64,000 nt of DNA from NCBI RefSeq assembly GCF_900167525.1, contig NZ_FUZQ01000005.1, forward strand, positions 124,001 to 188,000, read 5' to 3'. Position 1 is the first letter of the stretch. Each line of letters begins with the position of its first letter. The translations under genes and the position numbers were made by a program. Positions 53,287 through 62,320 of this stretch are shown one piece after another. The stretch is from Krasilnikoviella flava (GTDB lineage Bacteria; Actinomycetota; Actinomycetes; Actinomycetales; Cellulomonadaceae). The notes under the pieces were generated by a model that was not told where the DNA came from, made no database searches, and saw nothing but the letters and a program-made list of their open reading frames with translations.

Positions 53287-53312
53287 AACGCGGCCCTACC
53301 GGCGGATGTTCC
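53287..53312 (-). promoter_or_regulatory. SigR/SigH-type promoter of rbpA
   Basis: On the complement, GGAAC (53312-53308) is followed by exactly 18 nt and GTT (53289-53287), matching the oxidative/thiol-stress sigma consensus GGAAT/C-N18-GTT. rbpA of Streptomyces is a known SigR target. The start codon is 42 nt further on. Confidence 0.7.
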
Positions 53313-53607
53313 GGCGGTCCGTGCAGGTTCCGTGAAGCACGGCCACACCGGGTGCCGGCGGTCAGCGGGTGACCGGGCAGGATGGCGGTGGACGTAGCGG
53401 TTGCCCCCTCAGGCTGGCCAGTCGGCGCGCCGTGCGCAACTCGAGACCGCCCTGCGGGCACCCTTTGTGCGCGACGTCACGCGCGCGGTGCCCCGGGCGG
53501 GAACAACGGGGCGGGTACCGCGGTTCACCGCCATGTACATGCAAACGCATGGACCAGGGTGCGTGTCAGGTCCACGCGCCAGAGTTCACCGAGCAGGGAG
53601 CGCAGCC
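53313..53607. other. non-coding region between rbpA and the LLM gene
   Basis: It holds the divergent promoters. The palindrome CATGTACATG (53532-53541), inside an in-frame but poorly conserved upstream extension of the LLM frame (ATG 53533), may be a regulator site. I see no convincing gene or RNA in it. Confidence 0.4.
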
Positions 53608-54813
53608 GTGCAGTTCGGAATCTTCTCCGTCAGCGACGTCACCACCGACCCCACGACGGGCCACACCCCGGACGACACCGAGCGGGTGCGCGACATGCTC
53701 ACCATCGCCCGGCACGCGGACGAGGCCGGCCTGGACGTCTTCGCCACGGGCGAGCACCACAACCCGCCGTTCGTCGCGTCCTCGCCCACCACGATGCTCG
53801 GCTACCTCGCCGGCGTCACGAAGCACATCACCCTGTCGACGGCGACCACGCTGATCACCACGAACGACCCGGTGCGCCTGGCCGAGGAGTACGCGATGCT
53901 CCAGGTGGTCTCCGACGGCCGCATGGACCTCATGATGGGCCGCGGCAACACCGGCCCCGTCTACCCGTGGTTCGGTCAGGACATCCGCCAGGGCATCCCG
54001 CTGGCGGTCGAGAACTACGCCCTGCTGCGCCGCCTGTGGACCGAGGACGTCGTGGACTGGGAGGGCAAGTTCCGCACCGCGCTGCAGGGCTTCACCTCGA
54101 CCCCGCGTCCGCTGGACGGCGTGCCGCCGTTCGTGTGGCACGGCTCGATCCGCAGCCCGGAGATCGCCGAGCAGGCGGCCTTCTACGGCGACGGGTTCCT
54201 GCACAACAACATCTTCTGGCCCATGCACCACACCCGGCAGATGGTGCGGTTCTACCGCCAGCGCTTCGAGCACTACGGCCACGGCCGCGCCGACCAGGCG
54301 ATCGTCGGGCTCGGCGGCCAGGTGTTCATGCGCAAGCGGTCGCAGGACGCGTGGAACGAGTTCCGCCCCTACTTCGACGAGGCGCCCGTGTACGGGCACG
54401 GCCCGTCGATGGAGGACTTCACCCGCGAGACGCCGCTGACCGTCGGGTCGCCGCAGCAGGTCATCGACCGGTACGCGTCGTTCGTCGACGAGGTCGGCTA
54501 CTACCAGCGCCAGCTCTTCCTCGTGGACCACGCGGGCCTGCCCCTGAAGACGGTGCTCGAGCAGATCGACCTGCTCGGCGAGGAGGTCGTGCCCGAGCTG
54601 CGCAAGATCGTCGAGGCCAAGCGCCCCGCCGACGACGTCCCGCTGAACCCGCCCACGCACGCCGAGCGCGTCACCGCGGCCCGCGCCGCGGGGGAGGCCG
54701 GCGCCACCCATGTCGGCGACACTGCCGACCCGTACACCGGTACCGTTGCCGAGGGCACCCAGCCCTCCGCCACGAGCACCGCACGCACCACCCAGCAGGA
54801 GGCACGCGCATGA
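53608..54813 (+). CDS. LLM-class flavin-dependent oxidoreductase (CE1758-like)
   Basis: A 401-residue luciferase-like monooxygenase. GTG 53608 gives the conserved start MQFGIFSVSDVTTDPTTGHT; GGGAG (53596-53600) is the ribosome site. Landmarks are GLDVFATGEHHNPPFVASSP, DGRMDLMMGRGNTGPVYPWF and PPFVWHGSIRSPEIAEQAAF. The next gene encodes an FMN reductase and overlaps by 4 nt, so the two form a two-component flavin monooxygenase system with reduced FMN supplied in trans. The substrate is unknown. The C-terminal ~50 residues look disordered. Confidence 0.9.
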   Translation: MQFGIFSVSDVTTDPTTGHTPDDTERVRDMLTIARHADEAGLDVFATGEHHNPPFVASSPTTMLGYLAGVTKHITLSTATTLITTNDPVRLAEEYAMLQVVSDGRMDLMMGRGNTGPVYPWFGQDIRQGIPLAVENYALLRRLWTEDVVDWEGKFRTALQGFTSTPRPLDGVPPFVWHGSIRSPEIAEQAAFYGDGFLHNNIFWPMHHTRQMVRFYRQRFEHYGHGRADQAIVGLGGQVFMRKRSQDAWNEFRPYFDEAPVYGHGPSMEDFTRETPLTVGSPQQVIDRYASFVDEVGYYQRQLFLVDHAGLPLKTVLEQIDLLGEEVVPELRKIVEAKRPADDVPLNPPTHAERVTAARAAGEAGATHVGDTADPYTGTVAEGTQPSATSTARTTQQEARA

Positions 54814-55481
54814 CCACCCCGTTCACCCCCGCAGGGGCCGGCGGCGAGCGCACCCTCGCCGTCGTCTCGGCGGGGCTGTCGCAGCCGTCCTCGACGCGGC
54901 TGCTCGCCGACCGGCTCGCGGACGCCACCGTGCGCGAGCTCGAGGACGCCGGGTACACGGTGCGCGTGGAAACGATCGAGCTGCGCGACCTCGCCCACGC
55001 CGTCGTCGACGCGATGCTCACCCGGTTCCCGACCGGCGACCTGGCCCGCGCGCTGGAGACGGTGACGGGCGCGGACGGCCTCATCGCCGTCTCGCCCGTG
55101 TTCACCACCAGCTACTCGGGGCTGTTCAAGTCCTTCTGGGACGTCGTGGATCCCGACTCGCTCACCGGCATGCCCGTGCTGCTGGGCGCCACCGGCGGCA
55201 CCGCACGCCACTCGCTGGCGCTCGAGTACGCGGTGCGCCCGCTGTTCACCTACCTGCGGGCCGACGTCGTGCCGACCAGCGTGTTCGCCGCCACGGACGA
55301 CTGGGCCGCGAGCGCCGACCCTTCGACAGGCTCAGGGGGGCCGGACGTCGGCGGTCTGCCGAAGCGCATCTCCCGGGCAGGGCGCGAGCTCGCCGCCCGG
55401 ATGTCGCACCGGGAGAACGAGGGCCCGGTCGACCCGTTCGCCGCGACGCCGAGCTTCACCGAGCTCCTCGGCGGCAGCTGA
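54810..55481 (+). CDS. NADPH-dependent FMN reductase (CE1759-like)
   Basis: A 223-residue flavodoxin-fold reductase: LAVVSAGLSQPSSTRLLADR (phosphate-binding loop), ADGLIAVSPVFTTSYSGLFK near residue 90 and MPVLLGATGGTARHSLALEY near 120. It presumably supplies FMNH2 to the LLM monooxygenase. Residues around 172-179 (DPSTGSGG) are encoded by a short repeat-like insertion (TCGACAGGCTC, 55323-55333) that keeps the frame. Confidence 0.9.
   Translation: MTTPFTPAGAGGERTLAVVSAGLSQPSSTRLLADRLADATVRELEDAGYTVRVETIELRDLAHAVVDAMLTRFPTGDLARALETVTGADGLIAVSPVFTTSYSGLFKSFWDVVDPDSLTGMPVLLGATGGTARHSLALEYAVRPLFTYLRADVVPTSVFAATDDWAASADPSTGSGGPDVGGLPKRISRAGRELAARMSHRENEGPVDPFAATPSFTELLGGS
55323..55333. repeat. REP-like core TCGACAGGCTC within the FMN reductase gene
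   Basis: The surrounding CTTCGACAGGCTCAGGG is a style of short element often scattered in GC-rich genomes. Its complement core GAGCCTGTCGA occurs twice at 41065-41084. It encodes a flexible Ser/Gly linker here. Confidence 0.5.
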
Positions 55482-55527
55482 CCGCGCCGCACGCCACCAC
55501 CACGCGCAGGGGCCCGGCCCGGGGTGC

Positions 55528-55551
55528 GGGCGCCGTCCGAGGACGGCGCCC
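55528..55551. terminator. 10-bp hairpin upstream of galE
   Basis: Arms 55528-55537 and 55542-55551 (GGGCGCCGTC and complement) pair around CGAG. It follows the FMN reductase stop by 46 nt and precedes the galE -10 hexamer, so it likely ends the monooxygenase operon. Confidence 0.65.
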
Positions 55552-55571
55552 CGACGTCCTAGGCTGGGCCC

Positions 55572-56594
55572 ATGCGCGTTCTCGTCTCCGGCGGCGCCGG
55601 GTACATCGGCTCCCACACGGTTCTGTCCCTCGTCGCCTCCGGGCACGACGTCGTCGTGGTGGACGACTTCTCCAACAGCAAGCCCACGGTGATGGGTCGC
55701 GTGGAGTCCCTGTCCGGCACGCATGTGCCGGTGCACGCGATCGACCTCACCGACGCGGAGAAGACCGAGCGCCTCTTCGCGCACGAGCGGTTCGACGCCG
55801 TGGTGCACTTCGCCGGCCTCAAGGCCGTCGGCGAGTCGGTGGCCAAGCCGCTGGCGTACTACCGCAACAACCTCGACTCCACGCTGTCCCTGCTGGAGGC
55901 GATGCGCCGCCACGACGTGCCGCGGCTGGTGTTCTCCTCCTCGGCCACCGTGTACGGCGAGAAGGCGCCGGTGCCCTACCGCGAGGACTACGACTTCCTG
56001 TCCTCCTCGTCGCCGTACGGGCAGACGAAGGTGATGATCGAGCGCATCATGGCGGACGCCGCGGCGGCGACCGACGGGCTCAAGGTGGCGCTGCTGCGCT
56101 ACTTCAACCCCGTGGGCGCGCACCCGTCGGGGCAGATCGGGGAGGACCCGCAGGGCATCCCGAACAACCTCATGCCGTTCCTGGCGCAGGTCGCCGTGGG
56201 CAAGCGCGACAAGCTGGTCGTGTTCGGCGACGACTACCCGACCGCCGACGGCACGTGCGAGCGCGACTACCTGCACGTCGAGGACCTCGCGGCCGGGCAC
56301 GTGGCCGCGCTGCAGCACCTGGACGCGATGGCCGAGCCGGTGCGCGCGTTCAACCTCGGCACCGGGACCGGCACCTCCGTGCTGCAGATGCTGCACGCGT
56401 TCGAGCGCGCCGTCGGGCGGGAGCTGCCGTACGAGGTCGGGCCGCGGCGCGCCGGTGACCTCGCCGCGTTCTGGGCGGACCCGACGCGGGCGCAGACCGA
56501 GCTCGGGTGGCGCGCGGAGAAGACGATCGACGACATGTGCGCCGACACCTGGCGCTGGCAGTCGGCCAACCCGCAGGGCTTCCCCGGCGCGTGA
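55572..56594 (+). CDS. galE: UDP-glucose 4-epimerase
   Basis: A 340-residue extended SDR: NAD-binding GGAGYIGSHT (residues 7-16), HFAGLKAVGESV near 79, catalytic Tyr149 and Lys153 in SPYGQTK, and LRYFNPVGAHPSG near 175. It interconverts UDP-glucose and UDP-galactose. TAGGCT (55560-55565) lies 6 nt before ATG 55572. No other gal gene is adjacent. Confidence 0.94.
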   Translation: MRVLVSGGAGYIGSHTVLSLVASGHDVVVVDDFSNSKPTVMGRVESLSGTHVPVHAIDLTDAEKTERLFAHERFDAVVHFAGLKAVGESVAKPLAYYRNNLDSTLSLLEAMRRHDVPRLVFSSSATVYGEKAPVPYREDYDFLSSSSPYGQTKVMIERIMADAAAATDGLKVALLRYFNPVGAHPSGQIGEDPQGIPNNLMPFLAQVAVGKRDKLVVFGDDYPTADGTCERDYLHVEDLAAGHVAALQHLDAMAEPVRAFNLGTGTGTSVLQMLHAFERAVGRELPYEVGPRRAGDLAAFWADPTRAQTELGWRAEKTIDDMCADTWRWQSANPQGFPGA

Positions 56595-56631
56595 CCTTGC
56601 GGGCCGGGGTGCGCCGGGCCACGATGACGGC

Positions 56632-56934
56632 ATGCCCGACCGGACCCCCCAGCGGATGCCACACCGCGTCCGCGACGACGCGCGCGAGCGGCCCGACCTG
56701 CGCTGGGACCCCGGTGCCCGGTACCGCCCGTCCGTGCTCGCGGGCCTGCCGTCGCTGAAGCCCGCGCTGAAGCCGGCACCCGCCGCGCCCGTTCCGCAGG
56801 CCCACCGCCTCGCCGGACGGCTGCGCCGCGGGCCGGCCGCCCGCACCGCCGTCTTCGACCGGGACCTGTGGCGCCCCGTGCAGCACGTCACCACCGGTCT
56901 GGTGCGCGTCGTGGGGCGCGCCCTGGCGCGCTGA
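56632..56934 (+). CDS. 100-aa hypothetical protein
   Basis: Very Arg/Pro-rich N-terminal half (PDRTPQRMPHRVRDDARERP) and a helical C-terminus (FDRDLWRPVQHVTTGLVRVV). I do not recognise a family. Codon bias fits the region, CACGAT (56620-56625) is a weak leaderless -10 six nt upstream, and it ends 9 nt before the next gene, so translation is likely. Its function is not inferable. Confidence 0.5.
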   Translation: MPDRTPQRMPHRVRDDARERPDLRWDPGARYRPSVLAGLPSLKPALKPAPAAPVPQAHRLAGRLRRGPAARTAVFDRDLWRPVQHVTTGLVRVVGRALAR

Positions 56935-56943
56935 GCGGGCCGC

Positions 56944-57936
56944 GTGACCCGACGTGAGCTCGTCGTGCTCGGCACGGCCAGCATGGTGCCCACCCGCACG
57001 CGCAACCACAACGGGTACGTCCTGTTCTTCGACGACGCCGCGATCCTGTTCGACCCGGGAGAGGGCACGCAGCGGCAGATGGCGTTCGCGGGCGTCTCCG
57101 CCACCGACCTCACCCGCATCGCGATCACCCACCTGCACGGCGACCACTCCCTCGGACTGGCCGGCGTCGCCCAGCGGCTCTCGGGAGACCAGGTGCGCCA
57201 CACCGTGCCGATCTCGTTCCCCGCGTCGGGCCAGGAGCAGGTGCGCCACCTGCTCGACGCGAGCGCCTACGACCACCACGAGCGGGTCGCCCTGCAGCCC
57301 GTCGCGTTCCCCGACGCGTCCGCGCGCGCCGAACGGGTGGTGACCCTGCCACGGGTGGATGGCGAGCGCGGCTCAGCCCCCGGCGCCCCCGTCCTGTCGG
57401 CCCGCCCGCTCGACCATCGCGTCGACACCGTCGGGTACCGCCTCCAGGAGCCGGACGGCGTCTCCCTGGACCCGGTGGCGCTCGCAGCCGCCGGGGTCCC
57501 GAACGGCCCCGCGGTGGGGCGGCTGCTGCGCGACGGAATCCTGGTGCTCGACGACGGCCGCACCGTGCACCGCGACGCGGTGTCGGTGCCACGGCCCGGG
57601 CAGTCCGCCGCGTTCGTCATGGACACCCGGCTGTGCGACGCCGTGCTCGAGCTCGCCGACGGCGTGGACCTGCTGGTCGTGGAGTCGACGTTCCTGCACC
57701 GGGACGCCGACCTCGCCGCCCGGTGGGCGCACCTGACCTGTCGGCAGGCTGCGATCGTCGCCGCCCGCGCGGGCGTGCGCCATCTCGTGCTCACGCACTT
57801 CTCCCAGCGCTACCGGGTGCCCGACGAGCTGCCGGACGCCTTCGAGCGCGAGGCGCGCGAGGTGTTCGACGGCGGCCTCACCGTGGCGGCCGACCTCGAC
57901 CGGGTCCCGCTGCCGCCTCGCCGCCGGCCCGCGTGA
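56944..57936 (+). CDS. rnz: ribonuclease Z-like metallo-beta-lactamase protein
   Basis: A 330-residue protein: [13 protein letters not shown] near residue 34 (RNase Z signature), metal motif [11 protein letters not shown] with His63, His65, Asp67 and His68, VESTFLHRD near 235 and the His box LTHFSQRY near 280. RNase Z matures tRNA 3' ends. GTG 56944 starts 9 nt after the preceding gene and the [19 protein letters not shown] start agrees with the family. Confidence 0.88.
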   Translation: MTRRELVVLGTASMVPTRTRNHNGYVLFFDDAAILFDPGEGTQRQMAFAGVSATDLTRIAITHLHGDHSLGLAGVAQRLSGDQVRHTVPISFPASGQEQVRHLLDASAYDHHERVALQPVAFPDASARAERVVTLPRVDGERGSAPGAPVLSARPLDHRVDTVGYRLQEPDGVSLDPVALAAAGVPNGPAVGRLLRDGILVLDDGRTVHRDAVSVPRPGQSAAFVMDTRLCDAVLELADGVDLLVVESTFLHRDADLAARWAHLTCRQAAIVAARAGVRHLVLTHFSQRYRVPDELPDAFEREAREVFDGGLTVAADLDRVPLPPRRRPA

Positions 57937-57955
57937 CCCGACGCGCCGCCCGGTC

Positions 57956-59068
57956 TCAGACGACGGCGGTGACGTCCACGTGCTCGAGGGAGTGCGCCTC
58001 GGCGACCCTGGCGTTGGTGACGCGACCCCCGTGCACGTTGAGGCCGTGCGCCAGCACCGGGTCGCGGCGCAGCGCCTCGCGCCAGCCGTGGTCCGCGAGC
58101 GCCACGACATAGGGCAGCGTCACGTTCGTCAGCGCGTAGGTCGACGTGCGGGGCACCGCGCCGGGCATGTTCGCCACGCAGTAGAAGACCGTGTCGTGCA
58201 CGCGGAAGGTGGGGTCGGCGTGCGTGGTGGGGCGCGAGCCCTCGAAGCAGCCGCCCTGGTCGATCGCGATGTCCACGAGGACGGCGCCGGGCCGCATGCG
58301 GGCCACGACGTCGTTCGGCACCAGCACCGGGGCCTTGGCGCCGGGGACCAGGACGGCGCCGATCACGAGATCGGCCTCCAGCACGGCCTCAGTGAGCGTG
58401 AGCCGGTTCGACGCGAGGGTCTGCACCCTGCCGCCGAGCTCGCGGTCCGCGGCCTTCAGGACGTCCGCGCTCGTGTCCAGGAGGGTGACGCGGGCGCCGA
58501 GCCCGACGGCGATGCGCGCGGCGTTCATCCCCGAGACCCCGGCGCCGATGATCACCACGTGCCCCGCGGGCACCCCGGGCACCCCGGCGAGCAGGACGCC
58601 GCGCCCGCCCGCGGCGCGCAGCAGGGTGGCCGCGCCCACCTGCGGGGCGAGCCGGCCCGCGACCTCCGACATGGGAGCCAGCAGGGGCAGCCGCCCGTCG
58701 AGGCTCTGCACCGTCTCGTACGCGACGGCGGTGACGTCGCGGGCCAGCAGCTCCTCGGTGAGGGCCTTGTCGGCCGCGAGGTGGAGGTAGGTGAACAGCA
58801 CCAGCCCGGGCCGCAGGCGGTGGTACTCCTGCGCCACGGGCTCCTTGACCTTGAGCACCGTCTCGGCGCCGGCCCACACCTCGTCGGCGTCGGCGACGAC
58901 GTCCGCCCCGGCGGCGCGGTACTCCTCGTCGGTGATCGCGGAGCCGAGCCCCGCCCCGGCCTGCACGGCGACCTCGTGCCCGCGGGAGACCAGCTCGTGC
59001 ACACCGGCCGGGGTGATCGCCACCCGGTACTCGTGGTTCTTGACTTCCTTCGGGACGCCGATGCGCAT
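57956..59068 (-). CDS. ald: alanine dehydrogenase
   Basis: A 370-residue NAD-dependent enzyme of normal length: [30 protein letters not shown] with the active-site Lys, TYLHLAADK with the catalytic His, the Rossmann motif [20 protein letters not shown] near residue 175, and [20 protein letters not shown] near 265. It reversibly converts alanine and pyruvate plus ammonia. It is divergent from an Lrp/AsnC regulator, the standard AldR arrangement. ATG 59068 has a modest AAGGCGG upstream. Confidence 0.95.
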   Translation of the reverse strand: MRIGVPKEVKNHEYRVAITPAGVHELVSRGHEVAVQAGAGLGSAITDEEYRAAGADVVADADEVWAGAETVLKVKEPVAQEYHRLRPGLVLFTYLHLAADKALTEELLARDVTAVAYETVQSLDGRLPLLAPMSEVAGRLAPQVGAATLLRAAGGRGVLLAGVPGVPAGHVVIIGAGVSGMNAARIAVGLGARVTLLDTSADVLKAADRELGGRVQTLASNRLTLTEAVLEADLVIGAVLVPGAKAPVLVPNDVVARMRPGAVLVDIAIDQGGCFEGSRPTTHADPTFRVHDTVFYCVANMPGAVPRTSTYALTNVTLPYVVALADHGWREALRRDPVLAHGLNVHGGRVTNARVAEAHSLEHVDVTAVV

Positions 59069-59207
59069 GGTGAGTCCGCCTTCGTGGCTCGTGCCCGTCG
59101 CCCGCGGCTCGTGGCCGGGGGCGGGTTCGGGGTGCGTGGCGCGGGGCGCGTGACCCCGCTCACGTCCCAGTCTGGCGGCGAGATTCTGTCCCGCGCCACA
59201 AATCCGC

Positions 59208-59286
59208 ACATCCTTCGGTAGATTGCGAGGATGTCGACACGAGGCCCGGCTCAGCCCGCATCGCGCCAGCCACGACCGAAGGATGT
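59208..59286. promoter_or_regulatory. 12-bp perfect inverted repeat across the ald/lrp divergent region
   Basis: ACATCCTTCGGT (59208-59219) and ACCGAAGGATGT (59275-59286) are exact complements 55 nt apart. The left arm abuts the TAGATT -10 of lrp (59219-59224); the right arm lies in lrp codons 15-19. Two sites about 67 bp apart centre to centre would suit an oligomeric Lrp/AldR protein wrapping DNA. Confidence 0.6.
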
Positions 59287-59782
59287 TCGACCGGACCCGT
59301 CGTGGGGCCTGGAGCGGCGCGGCCCCGCGCCCGCCCGGCTGGACGACGTCGACCAGCGGCTCCTCACGGCGCTCGCGGAGGACGCCCGCATCCCCAACAA
59401 CGCGCTCGCCGCGCGGGCGGGCATCGCCCCGTCCACCTGCCTGACCCGGGTGCGCCAGCTGCGGGAGCGGGGCGTGATCCGCGGCTTCCACGCGGACGTC
59501 GACCCGGCGCTCGCCGGGCACCCGCTGCAGGCGATGATCGCGGTGCAGATGCGCGGCGTCGCTCGCACCCGCCTCAGCGGCTACCTGCAGCGGCTCGCCG
59601 AGCTGCCGGGGGTGCTGAACGTCTTCCTGCTGGGCGGCGCGCACGACTTCTTCATCCACGTGGCCGCGGCCGACTCCGACGCGCTGAACGACTTCGTGAT
59701 CGAGCACCTGTCGACGGACCCGGACGTGGCGCTGACCGAGACCAACCTCATCTTCCAGCACGCGCGGGCGGGCTGGTACTGA
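59231..59782 (+). CDS. Lrp/AsnC-family regulator (probable AldR)
   Basis: A 183-residue protein. An unusual ~35-residue basic leader precedes the helix-turn-helix (LDDVDQRLLTALAEDARIPN, IAPSTCLTRVRQLRERGVIR) and the RAM domain (MIAVQMRGVARTRLSGYLQR, LGGAHDFFIHVAAADSDALN). It probably activates ald in response to alanine. ATG 59231 follows TAGATT (59219-59224) by 6 nt. A shorter protein starting near residue 35 cannot be excluded. Confidence 0.9.
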   Translation: MSTRGPAQPASRQPRPKDVRPDPSWGLERRGPAPARLDDVDQRLLTALAEDARIPNNALAARAGIAPSTCLTRVRQLRERGVIRGFHADVDPALAGHPLQAMIAVQMRGVARTRLSGYLQRLAELPGVLNVFLLGGAHDFFIHVAAADSDALNDFVIEHLSTDPDVALTETNLIFQHARAGWY

Positions 59783-59824
59783 CCCGGGGGAGCGCCGTCA
59801 GCCCGCCTCGCCGACGGTGCGTCG

Positions 59825-60700
59825 TCAGCGCCGGTCGGTCAGCCAGCGCTGCAGCTCGACGGCGAGGGCGACCGGCGCGTCGAGCTGCACCAGGTGCCCG
59901 GCGCCAGGCAGCAGCCGCACGTCGGCATCCGGGAGCGCGTCGGCCAGCCGCTGCGCCCGGTCCGCGGGGATCCACGTGTCCTGCTCGCCCCACAGCACCC
60001 GGGTGGGCACGTCCAGGCCGCCCAGCAGGGGCTCCAGCTGCGCGGTGTACCGCTCGTCGGCCTGGGCGATCTGCCGGTAGAACGCCGCCTGACCCGCCTC
60101 GCCCGTCCAGGGCGCGACGAGCGCGGCCAGGTCCTCGTCGCGCAGCGGCCGGTGCGCCGCGGTGCGCACGTACGCCTCGAGCGCACCCCGGTGCACCGTG
60201 GCGGGGGTGCTCATGAAGACGGCGGCGTGCTCGCGCACGAGCGCGAAGTACGGCGAGCCCCACGGGCGCAGCGCCACCACGTCGACCAGGCACAGCGACG
60301 CGTACCGGGCGCCGTGCAGCAGGGCGGCGCGCAGGGCGACCGCGCCGCCGTAGTCGTGCGCGACGACGTGGGGCAGCGGCGCCGGGCCGTCGTCGGGACC
60401 GCCCGACCAGGCGGGGCGCCAGTGCTCCAGCAGGTCGGCGAACAGCTCGCCCTGCACCCCGAGGTCGACGTCGTGCCCGGCGTCCTTCGACGACGCCCCG
60501 TAGCCCGGCATGTCCCACAGGTGCACGGTGAACTCGGCCGCCAGGGCGCGGGCGTACGGCTCCCACAGCCACGACGACCACGGCGTGCCGTGGCAGAACA
60601 CCAGCGGCGGACCGGAGCCGAACGCCGTCCACGCGACCTCACGTCCCCGCCAGGCGAACCGTCGGTCGAGGAGCATTCCCGGAGTGCTGGTCTGACCCAT
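59825..60700 (-). CDS. alpha/beta hydrolase with aspartate nucleophile (epoxide hydrolase/dehalogenase-like)
   Basis: A 291-residue hydrolase: oxyanion segment VFCHGTPWSSWLW near residue 34, nucleophile elbow VVAHDYGGAVALR with Asp116 in place of Ser, acid in LWGEQDTWIPADRA near 235 and His in GAGHLVQLDAP near 265. An Asp nucleophile marks haloalkane dehalogenases and epoxide hydrolases. TAGCCT (60712-60707, complement) is 6 nt before ATG 60700 and includes the stop codon of the upstream GNAT gene. Confidence 0.87.
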   Translation of the reverse strand: MGQTSTPGMLLDRRFAWRGREVAWTAFGSGPPLVFCHGTPWSSWLWEPYARALAAEFTVHLWDMPGYGASSKDAGHDVDLGVQGELFADLLEHWRPAWSGGPDDGPAPLPHVVAHDYGGAVALRAALLHGARYASLCLVDVVALRPWGSPYFALVREHAAVFMSTPATVHRGALEAYVRTAAHRPLRDEDLAALVAPWTGEAGQAAFYRQIAQADERYTAQLEPLLGGLDVPTRVLWGEQDTWIPADRAQRLADALPDADVRLLPGAGHLVQLDAPVALAVELQRWLTDRR

Positions 60701-60709
60701 CCAGCGAGG

Positions 60710-61225
60710 CTAGGCGGCGGGCCCGACACCCGCGTGCGTGAGGTCGAGGGTGCGGAACACGCTGCACGGGTCGGCGGCGTAGTCGCCGAACGGCCCGCAG
60801 GGCACGAACCCGTGCCGGGCGTACAGGCGGCGAGCCGGCGCGAAGAACTCCTGCGGGCCCGTCTCCAGGCTGACCGACGCGTACCCGCGCTCGCGGGCCA
60901 GACCCACCAGGCGGTCCAGCACGGCCGCGGCCACCCCGCGCCCGCGGGCCGGGCGGGCCGTGCGCATCGACTTCACCTCGCCCGCCCGCACGGTGCCCGC
61001 GGCGTCCCCGGTCGACGGCGGCAGCTCGCTCAGCGCGCCGCAGCCCAGCAGCCTGCCGTCGTCGCCGCGCGCCGTCAGGAACGTCACCGTCGGCGCCAGC
61101 AGCGCCGTCAGGTCGAGGGCGTGCACCGACTCCGCGGGGGACGTGGCGTACATGTCGGCGAGGTGCTCGTCCAGCAGCGCGCGCACCTCCGCGGCGGCCG
61201 GGGACTCGGGGGCGACGATGATCAC
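60710..61225 (-). CDS. GNAT-family N-acetyltransferase
   Basis: A 171-residue acetyltransferase: KSMRTARPARGRGVAAAVLD (acetyl-CoA loop) near residue 87, GYASVSLETGPQEFFAPARR near 115 and RHGFVPCGPFGDYAADPCSV near 138. It resembles YsnE-type enzymes. GTG 61225 (IIVAPESPAAAEV) is preferred because GAGGAT ends 6 nt before it; an in-frame GTG at 61267 would add 14 residues. Confidence 0.86.
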   Translation of the reverse strand: MIIVAPESPAAAEVRALLDEHLADMYATSPAESVHALDLTALLAPTVTFLTARGDDGRLLGCGALSELPPSTGDAAGTVRAGEVKSMRTARPARGRGVAAAVLDRLVGLARERGYASVSLETGPQEFFAPARRLYARHGFVPCGPFGDYAADPCSVFRTLDLTHAGVGPAA

Positions 61226-61297
61226 GCGGGCATCCTCGCGCGCCGATGTGACGCGCACGTAACGCACACCCCGGGGGCGACGGCCGGCTCGGACGGC

Positions 61298-62320
61298 TCA
61301 GCCGACGCGGCCCGCGAGCAGCGCGTCCCCCAGCCGGGTGCGGGTGTGCAGCACCCGGTTACCCTGCCGCTCGGAGGACACCAGGCCCGCCTCCCGCAGC
61401 ACCGTCGCGTGCCGGCTCGCGGTCGCCGGCGTGAGGTCCAGCACCCGCGCCAGCTCCGTCGTCGTGCGGCTCACCTCCAGCACCTCCAGCACCCGCGCCC
61501 GCGTCGGGCCGATCAGGTGCGCCACCTGCGCCTGGTGGTCCGCGGCGTCACCGCCGCGCGCCACCCAGCCGAGCGCCGGGTCCACCGGGTACACCAGCAC
61601 CGGGTCCAGGGCGTCGTCCTCGAGCACCACCGGCGCCAGCACGCAGAACACCGACGGGACCACGGTCAGCGGCCGCCCGTGCAGCGCCAGCGTCCGCGTC
61701 ACCGGGTACCAGCCGGTCCACCCCCGGCCGTCGCGCCGCAGCAACGGGTCGAAGCTGCCCATCAGCCCCTGGATCCCGCCCCGGCGCAGCGCGGCCCCCC
61801 GCGCCTCCTGATCGGCCGCGAGCGCCGCCCGGGTCACCGGCACGTACGGCGCCACCGCGACGTCGTGATAGCGGCGTAACGCGCCCGCCAGCCACCGCAT
61901 CGCCTCCGCCTCGCCGCTCGCGATGCGCCGCACCCACGGCGGCGCGCCCGACGGGAACGTCATGGCCAGCTCGCGCGCCAGCCGCCGCCGGGGAGTGCTC
62001 GCCACCCGGTCGGCCGCCGCCTCGATCCCCGCGTCCCCGTCAGAACCGCCCCCGACGCCCGACCCGGCCTCCGGCGTCGGGGTGAGGAAGTCCGGGAAGT
62101 ACGACGCGAACGGGGCCAGCCCCGCCAACGCCGCCACGGTCGTCGTCAGGCCCGCCTCGACGAACCGTGCCCGCACCTGGCGCCGCCACGGGTCGAACGC
62201 GAGCGCCGCCTGCCGGTTCTGCAGCAGATGCAGGCTCAGCACCGTGTCCCACATGGGGTCCGGACGGCCGGGCGCACGCAACCGCGTCAGGTCCTCCGCC
62301 GACAGGTCGATCGTGAGCAC
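61298..62320 (-). CDS. ArsR-like winged-helix regulator with N-terminal DUF5937-type domain
   Basis: A 340-residue protein. Residues 1-240 form an actinobacterial N-terminal domain (MWDTVLSLHLLQNRQAALAF, FDPWRRQVRARF); the C-terminal winged helix is ARVLEVLEVSRTTTELARVL followed by TPATASRHATVLREAGLVSS. GTG 62320 gives the family-typical start VLTIDLSAEDLTRLR, with a weak AGGGTGG upstream. It is divergent from the TauE/SafE exporter, a possible target. Confidence 0.86.
   Translation of the reverse strand: MLTIDLSAEDLTRLRAPGRPDPMWDTVLSLHLLQNRQAALAFDPWRRQVRARFVEAGLTTTVAALAGLAPFASYFPDFLTPTPEAGSGVGGGSDGDAGIEAAADRVASTPRRRLARELAMTFPSGAPPWVRRIASGEAEAMRWLAGALRRYHDVAVAPYVPVTRAALAADQEARGAALRRGGIQGLMGSFDPLLRRDGRGWTGWYPVTRTLALHGRPLTVVPSVFCVLAPVVLEDDALDPVLVYPVDPALGWVARGGDAADHQAQVAHLIGPTRARVLEVLEVSRTTTELARVLDLTPATASRHATVLREAGLVSSERQGNRVLHTRTRLGDALLAGRVG

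Noticed and set aside
53531-53553. Second copy of the 2733 operator near CATGCAAACGCATG
   Set aside because: It shares only CATGCAAACG with the operator and is not the same palindrome; no sugar gene follows.
53533-53607. Upstream ATG adding 25 residues to the LLM oxidoreductase
   Set aside because: The family start MQFGIFS and a ribosome site fit GTG 53608; the extension is unlike protein of this family.
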